Source: Rhizobium sp. BK602
Lineage (GTDB): Bacteria; Pseudomonadota; Alphaproteobacteria; Rhizobiales; Rhizobiaceae
DNA length: 64,000 nt
Assembly: GCF_014195095.1 (NCBI RefSeq)
Contig: NZ_JACIBC010000010.1
Location: forward strand, 124,001 to 188,000
Reading direction: 5' to 3'
Made by a program: the position numbers and the translations under genes
Shown here: one piece after another, positions 18,559 to 26,554 of the stretch
Position numbering within the stretch: position 1 is the first letter of the stretch
Layout: each line of letters begins with the position of its first letter
Notes under the pieces: generated by a model
The model's input: the letters and a program-made list of their open reading frames with translations, nothing else
Database searches by the model: none
What the model was told of the DNA's origin: nothing

Positions 18559-19383
18559 TCAGGCGAGATGCCGCGAGGCTTCCTCAACGGAAGCGTTCTC
18601 GTGGACGATCGCCATCAGGGCCCGCGTCATGCCGCCGGGATTGCTGTGTTGGATGACGTTACGGCCATAGACGATGCCGCGTGCGCCCTGCTCCATCAGC
18701 TGTTTGGTGCGGCTCAGGATTTCCTGATCCGAAACGCGGCCGCCGCCGCGCACCAGCACCGGAAGCCCCTGGGCGATCTCGATGACGCGATGATATTCCC
18801 CGACATTGTCGCACGGATCGGCCTTGATGATATCGGCGCCGAGTTCGGCTGCCTGGCGCACCAACGGCAGGATCTTGTCGATGGCACCATCGACCATGTA
18901 GGCGCCCTTGGAATTGTCCTGCATGACCAGCGGCTCGACCATGAGCGGCATGCCGTAGATCTCGCATTCGCGCTTCAGGCTGTTCACGTTGCGCACGCAG
19001 GCGCGATAGACCTCGGGCTGATCCGGCAGCATCAGGAGATTGACGACGACGCAGGCTGCATCCAGCGCCACGCCTTGCTCCACCGCCCTGTCGATCATTT
19101 CGGAAAACAACGCCGACGGCAGTGGATTGCCGTAGATATTGGCGATGTCCGTGCGCAGCACCAGCGCCGGACGCTGTTTGCCGGGAATGGCCTGCAGCAA
19201 GGGTGCCGTGCCGGGCGGAAGCTGAATGGCATCGGGTGCCGCATCCGCGATCACCTTGATGGCCGTCTTCATATCCTCGATGCCGGCGAGAAAAGTCCGC
19301 TCGTTGAACATGCCGTGATCGATGGCGACGTCGAAGCAATTGCCGGACACGCCGAAAAGGCGGTTGAGCCGCGCGGATTTCAT
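18559..19383 (-). CDS. Class I aldolase of the DeoC/LsrF (archaeal FBP aldolase) type
   Basis: A 274-residue Schiff-base TIM-barrel aldolase. The opening VAIDHGMFNERTF matches LsrF and archaeal-type class I aldolases. The Schiff-base lysine is probably in ADIIKADPCDN, and the phosphate-binding end reads VLVRGGGRVSD and ARGIVYGRNVIQ. It is the first gene of the operon, with GGGAGGAAA before its ATG, and two LacI-type operators lie just upstream. It would cleave a phosphorylated keto sugar to a three-carbon phosphate and an aldehyde. Confidence 0.85.
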   Translation of the reverse strand: MKSARLNRLFGVSGNCFDVAIDHGMFNERTFLAGIEDMKTAIKVIADAAPDAIQLPPGTAPLLQAIPGKQRPALVLRTDIANIYGNPLPSALFSEMIDRAVEQGVALDAACVVVNLLMLPDQPEVYRACVRNVNSLKRECEIYGMPLMVEPLVMQDNSKGAYMVDGAIDKILPLVRQAAELGADIIKADPCDNVGEYHRVIEIAQGLPVLVRGGGRVSDQEILSRTKQLMEQGARGIVYGRNVIQHSNPGGMTRALMAIVHENASVEEASRHLA

Positions 19384-19400
19384 CTGGTTTCCTCCCGATA

Positions 19401-19414
19401 TGGTAACGTTTCCA
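19401..19414. promoter_or_regulatory. LacI-type operator, proximal copy
   Basis: TGGTAACGTTTCCA, a near-perfect palindrome centred on CG, as LacI-family operators are; only one symmetric pair deviates. It is 17 bases upstream of the aldolase ATG, where bound repressor would block transcription of the sugar operon. Confidence 0.7.
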
Positions 19415-19454
19415 CATCACATTAGAGGACGGGCACGATGAGTCAAGTCGAATG

Positions 19455-19468
19455 CGGTATCGTTTCCA
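19455..19468. promoter_or_regulatory. LacI-type operator, distal copy
   Basis: CGGTATCGTTTCCA matches the proximal operator at 12 of 14 positions and keeps the half-site CGTTTCCA. Centre-to-centre spacing is 54 bases, about five DNA turns, so one tetramer or two dimers could bind the same face of the helix. Confidence 0.6.
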
Positions 19469-19520
19469 CATTCGGTCGTTTCTGTGTTGCGATGGATATC
19501 GAACCGCCGGCGGGCGGCTA

Positions 19521-19565
19521 GGAGCAACTCCAGGAAAAATTGCGTAGAAACAATAAGCTAGGAGC
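19521..19565. repeat. Dispersed intergenic repeat, internally deleted copy
   Basis: GGAGCAACTCCAGGAAAA joined directly to ATTGCGTAGAAACAATAAGC and TAGGAGC. It matches the copy at 8779-8846 except that 24 middle bases are missing. It lies between the sugar operon promoter and the cysG 3' end. Confidence 0.65.
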
Positions 19566-19579
19566 GACGCGAGCTTCTA

Positions 19580-21058
19580 TTACCCTATCGCCGCCTGCGG
19601 AACGGAAAAGTGCTTTCCACCCGCCGCTTTCTCGAGGGCATGTCCTATGGCGAGCAGGACAGGGCGATCGAACCCCACTTCGGCAATTCCGATGGAAAGA
19701 TCACCCAGTTCACCCGCCCAGCGACGCTCGGACGGCCGGCTGACATCGCTGACGATGACCGCTGGGGTCGAAGCCGCAAGTCCCTCCCCGAGCAGCTTCT
19801 GCGCGATGAGACCGGCCGTCCTGCCTCCCATATAGAAGACGTTGGTCGTGTTCGGGTCCGCAATCGAGCGCCAATCCATATCCGATGGCAGTCCACCGTG
19901 ACGGGAGTGGCCGGTGATGAAGCGGACGGATTGCGCGTGATCGCGGTGCGTCAGCGACATGCCGAGACCGGAGGCCATGGCGCTCGCGGCAGTAATGCCG
20001 GGGATAACGTCGACGGGGATGCCCTCGCGATCGAGATGGGCGATCTCCTCGCCGGCGCGTCCGAAGATCATCGGGTCGCCGGATTTCAGCCGCACGACGC
20101 GCTTGCCCGCCTTGGCGAGCTTGACCATCATCTCGTTGATATCTTCCTGGCGGCAGCTGGTGCGACCGCCGCGCTTGCCGACCAGCATGCGCCTGGCTTC
20201 GCGCCTCGCCAGTTCCAGCACCTCGGCCGAGACGAGATCATCGAAGAGAATGACGTCGGCGGCCTGCAAGGCACGCACCGCTTTCAGCGTCAGGAGCTCG
20301 GCGTCGCCGGGACCGGCTCCGACCAGCGTGACGCGGCCTCCGGACGAGTGGGCGGGCGCCTCCCGAAGCCGCTCGGCTTCCTTGAGAAGCTGCCCGCCGA
20401 CGCCCTCCTCCGGCGTATCTGAACTTGAAAACGCGCGATCGACAAAACGCTCCCAGAAGACGCGCCGAAGCGGCCCGGGCGCCAGCCGCTCATTGACTGC
20501 CTCCCGCAGCGACTGCGCCAGTTGTGCCCAAGCTTTCAAGGTTCGGGGCAGCAGCGTCTCGATCCGCCGGCGGATCGCTTGAGCGAGAATGGGAGCGGCG
20601 CCATCGGTGGAAATCGCGACGACGACCGGCGAGCGGTTGACGATTGATCCGAATTGGAACTGACAATAGTCGGGCTTGTCGATGACGTTGACGGGAACGC
20701 CCATGCGCCGGGCAGCGTCGAAGAAGGATCTGGCCTCGTGCTCGTCGTCGCAATCGGCGATCGCCAGCGTGGCGCCGGCAAGATCCGTCTCCTGCCACGA
20801 TATCGCATGGTGCGTCAGTCGAGCCGAGGCATGCTCCGGTTTGCGGTCGAGCAGGGCCGTCAGCGCCTCGCTCAGCTCCTCGGCGTAGATGTCGACATGC
20901 GCGCCGCAGGCCGCCAGAAGCTCCGCCTTCCAGGCGCAGGCGTCGGAACCGCCGGCGACGGCGACGCGTTTGCCTTCCAGCCCCCAGAAGACCGGCAGCT
21001 TGGCAAGCGGCTCCATGCGGGCGAGAGTATCACTCGGCTGCGGCAGTGAGACATGCAT
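19580..21058 (-). CDS. cysG: Siroheme synthase (uroporphyrinogen-III methyltransferase / precorrin-2 dehydrogenase / ferrochelatase)
   Basis: A 492-residue two-part enzyme making siroheme, the cofactor of the nitrite reductase encoded in the same operon. The N-terminal half (about 25-235) is the Rossmann precorrin-2 dehydrogenase/ferrochelatase (VAVAGGSDACAWKAELL, SIVNRSPVVVAISTDGAAP). The C-terminal half (about 250-490) is the SAM-dependent methyltransferase (VTLVGAGPGDAELLTLKA, VRLKSGDPMIFGRAGEE, VIPGITAASAMAS). The ATG at 21058 has AGGGGGA before it and overlaps the end of the nitrate reductase gene by 29 bases, so the two are coupled. The N-terminal extension of about 25 residues is longer than in the E. 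coli enzyme. Confidence 0.93.
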   Translation of the reverse strand: MHVSLPQPSDTLARMEPLAKLPVFWGLEGKRVAVAGGSDACAWKAELLAACGAHVDIYAEELSEALTALLDRKPEHASARLTHHAISWQETDLAGATLAIADCDDEHEARSFFDAARRMGVPVNVIDKPDYCQFQFGSIVNRSPVVVAISTDGAAPILAQAIRRRIETLLPRTLKAWAQLAQSLREAVNERLAPGPLRRVFWERFVDRAFSSSDTPEEGVGGQLLKEAERLREAPAHSSGGRVTLVGAGPGDAELLTLKAVRALQAADVILFDDLVSAEVLELARREARRMLVGKRGGRTSCRQEDINEMMVKLAKAGKRVVRLKSGDPMIFGRAGEEIAHLDREGIPVDVIPGITAASAMASGLGMSLTHRDHAQSVRFITGHSRHGGLPSDMDWRSIADPNTTNVFYMGGRTAGLIAQKLLGEGLAASTPAVIVSDVSRPSERRWAGELGDLSIGIAEVGFDRPVLLAIGHALEKAAGGKHFSVPQAAIG

Positions 21059-23687
21059 TGATGATCCCCCTGATTTCGGCGCGGCAGGAGCCGCAATTGG
21101 TTCCGGCGTTCAATGTCTTTCCGACCGCTTCGACACTGTGGCAGCCGCCGCGAACGGCACCGACGATCTGGTTGACGCCGACGCCGAAGCAGGAGCAGAC
21201 CGTCGCGCCCGGATCGGGTGCATCCCTGCCCGGCCGCCCGGCGACGAGCGCGAAGCGCTTGCGCAGGTTGCCGTGTTCGGCGACGAGCTGCGCGATGGCC
21301 CAGTTGCGGGCGACCGCAACCGGCTGGCGGGCGAGGAACAGGGCCGCCAGCAACCGGTCGCCGTCGAAGAAGGCGAGACGCCGGTCGCCGCTCGTCCGGT
21401 CGGCATAACCGAGCGGCTCGATATCGGCGGGCAGATCGAAGGTGGCGCGGCACCAATCCGTCCAGTCCTCCACCGGCCCGTCGAAGGCCAGCTCCGTGCG
21501 CCAGCCGCCATCGGCCTTCGCCAGCGCCCAATAGGCGGCATCCAAGTGCTGCGGCCGCGCCGCGGAGACGGCAAAGCCGTAGTGGCTCGCCTTGAAGGCA
21601 CGGGCAGCGACGGCGACATTCTTCGATGCCGGCTGCCCGGAGATGGGATCGGTTACGGGGGCGACGACGGTATCGACCCTCGCCTTTGCCGCGAAGCGGT
21701 CGTTCCAATGCATCGGCACGAACAGGCTGCCGCGCGCCTGTCTCTCGGTCACCAGGGCGCGTAGGATCACCTTGCCATGTGGACTTTCGATCTCCACCAG
21801 CCCGGCATCGCCGACGCCGATCTCCAGCGCATCGCGCGGATGGATTTCCGCGAAGGGCTCGGCGATATGGGCCGACAGGCGGGCGCTCTTGCCGGTGCGG
21901 GTCATGGTGTGCCACTGGTCGCGAATGCGGCCGGTATTGAGCGTGAAGGGGAATTGCGCATCGCGGCGATCGTAGGCCGGTGTCTTCACCGGCACGAAAC
22001 GGGCCTTGCCGTCGGCATGAAAGAAGCCGCCCTGCGCGAAGAAACGCGTCGTCTGCGGCGCGCTGCCCTCCGGCTGCGGCCATTGGAAGGGCGGAAGCGC
22101 GTCATAATCGTCGGCTGCGATCTGTCGATGAGCGCCGATGTCGAAATCCCGGCTGCCGTCGTTTTCAAAGCCCGACAGCGCGGCATGCTCGGCAAAGATC
22201 TCCGCCGGCGAGGTGAAGGCAAAGGCCTCGGCAAATCCCATGCGACGGCCGACCTCGGTCATCTGCCACCAGTCCGGCCGGGCATCGCCGGGAGCGGGCA
22301 GAAATCCGCGCTGCCGCGAAATCCGCCGCTCGGAATTGGTGACGGTGCCGTCCTTCTCACCCCAGCCGAGCGAGGGCAGCAGCACATGCGCATGCCGCGT
22401 CGTGTCGGTCTCCAGCAGCATGTCGGAGACGACGACGAAGGGACAGGCCTTGATCGCCGCCTCGACGGCATCGGCATCCGGCATCGAGACCACCGGATTG
22501 GTGGCCATGATCCACAGCGCCTTGATGCGGCCGTCGGCGACGGCGCGGAACATATCGACCGCCTTCAGGCCCGGCCGTTCGGCGATCGTCGGTGCATTCC
22601 AGAAGCGCCGGACTCTCTCGCGGTCGCTGCCGCTTTCGATCGCCATATGGGCGGCCAGCATGTTGGCGAGCCCGCCAACCTCGCGCCCGCCCATCGCGTT
22701 CGGCTGGCCGGTCAGCGAGAACGGCCCCATGCCGGGCCGGCCGATGCGCCCGGTCGCCAGATGGCAATTGAGGATGGCGTTGACCTTGTCGGTGCCGGAA
22801 GAGGACTGATTGACGCCCTGGCTGTAGCAGGTCACCACCTTTTCGGTGGTTTCGAACAGGCGGAAGAATTCGCGCAGCTGCATGGCCGGCAGGCCGGTCC
22901 TGTCGAGCAGATCGCCGAATTCCAGCGCCGAGGCCTCGGCAAAGGCCTCGCCGAAGCCTTCGGTGTGGGTCGCGATGAAATTCTGGTCGATGGCCGGGCT
23001 TTGGACGAGGCGCGCCAGCAGGCCCATGAATAGCGCGACATCGCCATCCGGGCGGATCGCCAGATGCAGGTCGGCAATATCGCAGGTCATCGTCCGGCGC
23101 GGATCGATGACGACGACCTTCATGCTTGGCCGCGCGGCCTTGGCGGCGGCAAGGCGCTGATAGAGAACCGGGTGGCACCAGGCGAGGTTGGAGCCGGTGA
23201 GGATCACCAGATCGGCCAGTTCGAGATCCTCATAGGTGCCGGGCACGGTGTCCGAACCGAAGGCACGGCGATGACCGGCAACAGACGACGACATGCACAG
23301 CCGCGAATTGGTATCGATATTGGCCGAGCCGACGAAGCCCTTCATCAGCTTGTTGGCGACGTAATAGTCCTCGGTCAGAAGCTGGCCCGAGACATAGAAG
23401 GCGGCCGAATCCGGCCCATGTTCGGCAATCGTCTGGGAGAAGCGCGCGGCGACCAGATCGAGCGCTGCGTCCCAGCTTGCCCTTTGTCCGTGGATTTCCG
23501 GATGGAGAACACGGCCGTCGAGATCGATGGTCTCGGCAAGCGCCGATCCCTTGGAACAGATTCGCCCGTAATTGGCCGGATGGTCCGGGTCGCCCTTGAC
23601 GGAAACCTGGCCGCGGTCGTCGATGCTCGCAATGACGCCGCAGCCGACGCCGCAGTAGGGGCAGGTGGTTTTGGTCTCAGCCGACAT
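21030..23687 (-). CDS. narB: Assimilatory nitrate reductase catalytic subunit (molybdopterin)
   Basis: An 885-residue cytoplasmic enzyme reducing nitrate to nitrite (also named NasA). The N-terminal [4Fe-4S] cluster is held by Cys9, Cys12, Cys16 and Cys44 (CPYCGVGCGV ... GRICSKG); the likely Mo-ligand cysteine is Cys131 (NSRLCMSSSV). The Mo-bisPGD domains follow, and the last 60 residues form a BFD-type [2Fe-2S] domain (CSCFGVGVNQI ... CGSCRAEI), as in NasA-type enzymes fed by a flavoprotein or ferredoxin. The start at 23687 (MSAETKT) has GGAG six bases upstream; an earlier in-frame ATG does not. It sits between nirD and cysG. Confidence 0.94.
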   Translation of the reverse strand: MSAETKTTCPYCGVGCGVIASIDDRGQVSVKGDPDHPANYGRICSKGSALAETIDLDGRVLHPEIHGQRASWDAALDLVAARFSQTIAEHGPDSAAFYVSGQLLTEDYYVANKLMKGFVGSANIDTNSRLCMSSSVAGHRRAFGSDTVPGTYEDLELADLVILTGSNLAWCHPVLYQRLAAAKAARPSMKVVVIDPRRTMTCDIADLHLAIRPDGDVALFMGLLARLVQSPAIDQNFIATHTEGFGEAFAEASALEFGDLLDRTGLPAMQLREFFRLFETTEKVVTCYSQGVNQSSSGTDKVNAILNCHLATGRIGRPGMGPFSLTGQPNAMGGREVGGLANMLAAHMAIESGSDRERVRRFWNAPTIAERPGLKAVDMFRAVADGRIKALWIMATNPVVSMPDADAVEAAIKACPFVVVSDMLLETDTTRHAHVLLPSLGWGEKDGTVTNSERRISRQRGFLPAPGDARPDWWQMTEVGRRMGFAEAFAFTSPAEIFAEHAALSGFENDGSRDFDIGAHRQIAADDYDALPPFQWPQPEGSAPQTTRFFAQGGFFHADGKARFVPVKTPAYDRRDAQFPFTLNTGRIRDQWHTMTRTGKSARLSAHIAEPFAEIHPRDALEIGVGDAGLVEIESPHGKVILRALVTERQARGSLFVPMHWNDRFAAKARVDTVVAPVTDPISGQPASKNVAVAARAFKASHYGFAVSAARPQHLDAAYWALAKADGGWRTELAFDGPVEDWTDWCRATFDLPADIEPLGYADRTSGDRRLAFFDGDRLLAALFLARQPVAVARNWAIAQLVAEHGNLRKRFALVAGRPGRDAPDPGATVCSCFGVGVNQIVGAVRGGCHSVEAVGKTLNAGTNCGSCRAEIRGIINACLTAAAE

Positions 23688-23744
23688 GGTCGCTCCGGTC
23701 GCAGGGCCAGCAGGCTCTTCTTGCCGCATCAGCGGCAAAAGAGC

Positions 23745-24074
23745 TCACTCCGCCGCCATCATCAGGCTGTCGAGGGCGATCGACAGCGCTCCGTTTTCGT
23801 TTCGCACCGGGATGGTCCTGACCGACCCCTTGTCCGCGCCGAGTGCCTCGCCGGTTTCCAGCGAGATCACCCAGTTGTGCAGCGGGCAGGTGACGGCGGC
23901 GCCATGAACGATGCCCTGGGACAGCGGGCCGCCCTTGTGCGGGCAATGATCCTCGATGGCGAAAACCTGGTTTTCGGCCGTGCGGAACACGGCGATCTTG
24001 CCTTGGGGCGTCTTCACGCAGCGCGCGCCGCGTAGCGGAATATCGGAGATATCGCCGATTTCGATCCAGTTCAT
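23745..24074 (-). CDS. nirD: Nitrite reductase small subunit
   Basis: A 109-residue Rieske-type partner of NirB in assimilatory reduction of nitrite to ammonium. Unlike the E. coli NirD, it keeps all four cluster ligands: Cys44, His46, Cys63 and His66 (CPH and CPLH). It may therefore carry a real [2Fe-2S] centre. The ATG at 24074 (MNWIEIGD) is chosen because AAGGAG is six bases before it; the ATG two codons upstream touches that site. It follows nirB by 10 bases. Confidence 0.93.
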   Translation of the reverse strand: MNWIEIGDISDIPLRGARCVKTPQGKIAVFRTAENQVFAIEDHCPHKGGPLSQGIVHGAAVTCPLHNWVISLETGEALGADKGSVRTIPVRNENGALSIALDSLMMAAE

Positions 24075-24084
24075 ACCCATCTCC

Positions 24085-26535
24085 TTACTCGGCGGCCTGG
24101 TGGAAGCCGACCGTCGCCATCGGCCGGAATTCATGCTTGTCCTTGCCGGAGACGCGCTCCGACCAGGGATCGACCTGGGCGAATTTCTGGCTGAAGACGA
24201 AGCGGTCGTAATAGGCCTTGCGCTTGTCGCCATCCTCCATGATCTGGCGGCGGATCTCGTCGAGGCCAATGCGCTTGGCCCATTTGTAGATGCGCTCGAG
24301 ATAGCGGGCCTGCTCGCGATACATCTGCGTCAGCGCCACGATATGCTCCAGCGCCTCGTCCTCGGTCTTCACCAGGCCGAGCACTTCCGTGCCCTTGATG
24401 TCGAGGCCGGCCGCACCCGCGAAATGGATCTCGAAGCCGCTGTCGACGCAGATGACGCCGACATCCTTGCAGGTGGCCTCGGCGCAATTGCGCGGACAGC
24501 CGGAAACCGCCATCTTCACCTTGGCCGGCGTCCAGGAACCCCACATGAATTTCTCGATGCGGATGCCGAGGCCAGTCGAATCCTGCGTGCCGAAGCGGCA
24601 CCAGTCGGAACCGACGCAGGTCTTCACCGTGCGCAGCCCCTTGGCATAGGCCTGACCGGAGATGAAGCCGGCCTTGCCGAGATCGGCCCAGACGGCCGGC
24701 AGGTCCTCCTTCTGCACGCCGAGAAGGTCGATGCGCTGGCCACCGGTCACCTTGACCATCGGGATCTCGAACTTGTCGACGACATCGGCGATGGCGCGCA
24801 GCTCGCCGGAACTGGTGACGCCGCCCCACATGCGCGGCACGACCGAATAGGTGCCGTCCTTCTGGATATTGGCGTGGACGCGCTCGTTGATGAAACGCGA
24901 CTGATAGTCGTCGGCATATTCGTCCGGCCAGTCGCAGACGAGATAGTAGTTGAGCGCCGGCCGGCATTTGGCGCAGCCGCAGGAGGTCTTCCATTCCAGC
25001 TCCTGCATGACCGCCGGAATGGTCTTCAGCCCCTTGGCCTTGATCAGCCGGCGCACATCGTCATGCCCGAGCTCGGTGCAGCCGCACATCGGCTGTACGG
25101 CCTTGGGATTGTAGGCATCGCCGAGCGTCAAGGTCATCAATTGCTCGACAAGGCCGGTGCAGGAACCGCAGGATGCGGACGCCTTGGTGTGGGCGCGCAC
25201 ATCGTCCAGCGACGTCAGGCCCTTGGCCGTGATCGTCGAGGTGATCTTGCCCTTGCAGACGCCGTTGCAGCCGCAGATTTCCGCATCATCCGGCAAGGCT
25301 GCAACGGCCGCCATAGGGTCCAGCGGAGACCCTCCCTGATAGGCCTGGCCAAAGATCAGGGTATCGCGCATCTCCGAGATGTCGGTCGCCTTCTTCTTCA
25401 GGTCGTTGAACCAGGCGCCGTCGGCCGTCTCGCCGTAGAGCACCGTGCCGATGATCTTGTTGTCCTTGAGCACCAGGCGCTTGTAGACGCCGGCGGAGGC
25501 ATCGCGCAGCACGATCTCCTCGCGGTCGTCGCCATCGGCGAAATCGCCGAGCGAGAAGAGTTCGATGCCGGTGACCTTGAGCTTGGTCGGCGTGTCCGAA
25601 TGCACGAAGCCGGCCGTGGTCTCGCCGGCCAGATGCGAGGCGGCGACGCGTGCCATCTCATAGAGCGGCGCCACCAGGCCATAGACCATGCCGCCCACCT
25701 CGGCGCATTCGCCGAGCGCCATAATGTCGCCGTCCGACGTGTTCATGGCGTCGTCGACGACGATGCCGCGATTGACGGCGAGGCCGGCGTCCTTCGCCAG
25801 CCCGACATTCGGGCGGATGCCGACCGCCATGACGACCAGCGTCGCGGGGATGATGCGGCCGTCGTCAAGTTCGATCCCCTCGACCTTGCCGTCGCCGACG
25901 ATCGCCTTGGTATTGGCCTTGGTGATGACCTTGATGCCGCGTTCCTCGACAGCCTTCTGCAGCAGGTAGCCGGCGGCGGGATCGAGCTGGCGCTCCATCA
26001 GCGTCGGCATGACGTGGAGAACAGTGACATCCATGCCGCGGGCGGCAAGACCCGCAGCCGCCTCGAGGCCCAGCAGGCCGCCGCCGATGACGATCGCCTT
26101 CTCGCGCGACTGGGCGGCCAGCAGCATCGCCTGCACGTCGTCGAGGTCGCGATAGGTGATGACGCCCCGCAGATCCTTGCCCGGAACCGGGATGATGAAG
26201 GGTACCGACCCGGTAGCGATGACAAGCTTGTCGTAGCTCTCGGTCACGCCATGGTCCGACGTCACCGTCTTCGCGGCCCGGTCGATGGCGACGATCTTGT
26301 GGCCCTTGTAAAGCGTGATGCCATGCTTGATGTACCAGCCATCGCCGTGGATAATGATCTGCTCATAGTCCTTCTCGCCCGACAGGACCGGCGAGAGCAT
26401 GATGCGGTCGTAATTGACGCGCGGCTCGGCGTTGAAGATCGTCACCTCGTAGAGATCAGGCGCCTTTTCCAAAAGATGTTCCAGCATCCGGCCGGGGGCC
26501 ATGCCGTTACCGATGATCACGAGTTTCTGAGGCAT
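24085..26535 (-). CDS. nirB: Nitrite reductase [NAD(P)H] large subunit
   Basis: An 816-residue siroheme enzyme that reduces nitrite to ammonium with NAD(P)H. Order of domains: FAD/NAD pyridine-nucleotide oxidoreductase (about 1-400; LVIIGNGMAPGRML, IVIGGGLLGLEAAAG); two BFD-like [2Fe-2S] segments (about 420-540; CGCNGVCKGK, CGSC, CGCTELG, CGCAKC); then the nitrite/sulfite reductase ferredoxin-like and siroheme-[4Fe-4S] domains, with cluster/siroheme cysteines in TCVGSDWCRFGTQDS and SGCPRNCAEATC. Siroheme is supplied by cysG at the end of the operon. Confidence 0.95.
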   Translation of the reverse strand: MPQKLVIIGNGMAPGRMLEHLLEKAPDLYEVTIFNAEPRVNYDRIMLSPVLSGEKDYEQIIIHGDGWYIKHGITLYKGHKIVAIDRAAKTVTSDHGVTESYDKLVIATGSVPFIIPVPGKDLRGVITYRDLDDVQAMLLAAQSREKAIVIGGGLLGLEAAAGLAARGMDVTVLHVMPTLMERQLDPAAGYLLQKAVEERGIKVITKANTKAIVGDGKVEGIELDDGRIIPATLVVMAVGIRPNVGLAKDAGLAVNRGIVVDDAMNTSDGDIMALGECAEVGGMVYGLVAPLYEMARVAASHLAGETTAGFVHSDTPTKLKVTGIELFSLGDFADGDDREEIVLRDASAGVYKRLVLKDNKIIGTVLYGETADGAWFNDLKKKATDISEMRDTLIFGQAYQGGSPLDPMAAVAALPDDAEICGCNGVCKGKITSTITAKGLTSLDDVRAHTKASASCGSCTGLVEQLMTLTLGDAYNPKAVQPMCGCTELGHDDVRRLIKAKGLKTIPAVMQELEWKTSCGCAKCRPALNYYLVCDWPDEYADDYQSRFINERVHANIQKDGTYSVVPRMWGGVTSSGELRAIADVVDKFEIPMVKVTGGQRIDLLGVQKEDLPAVWADLGKAGFISGQAYAKGLRTVKTCVGSDWCRFGTQDSTGLGIRIEKFMWGSWTPAKVKMAVSGCPRNCAEATCKDVGVICVDSGFEIHFAGAAGLDIKGTEVLGLVKTEDEALEHIVALTQMYREQARYLERIYKWAKRIGLDEIRRQIMEDGDKRKAYYDRFVFSQKFAQVDPWSERVSGKDKHEFRPMATVGFHQAAE

Positions 26536-26554
26536 AGTTCCAAGTCCTTGATGG

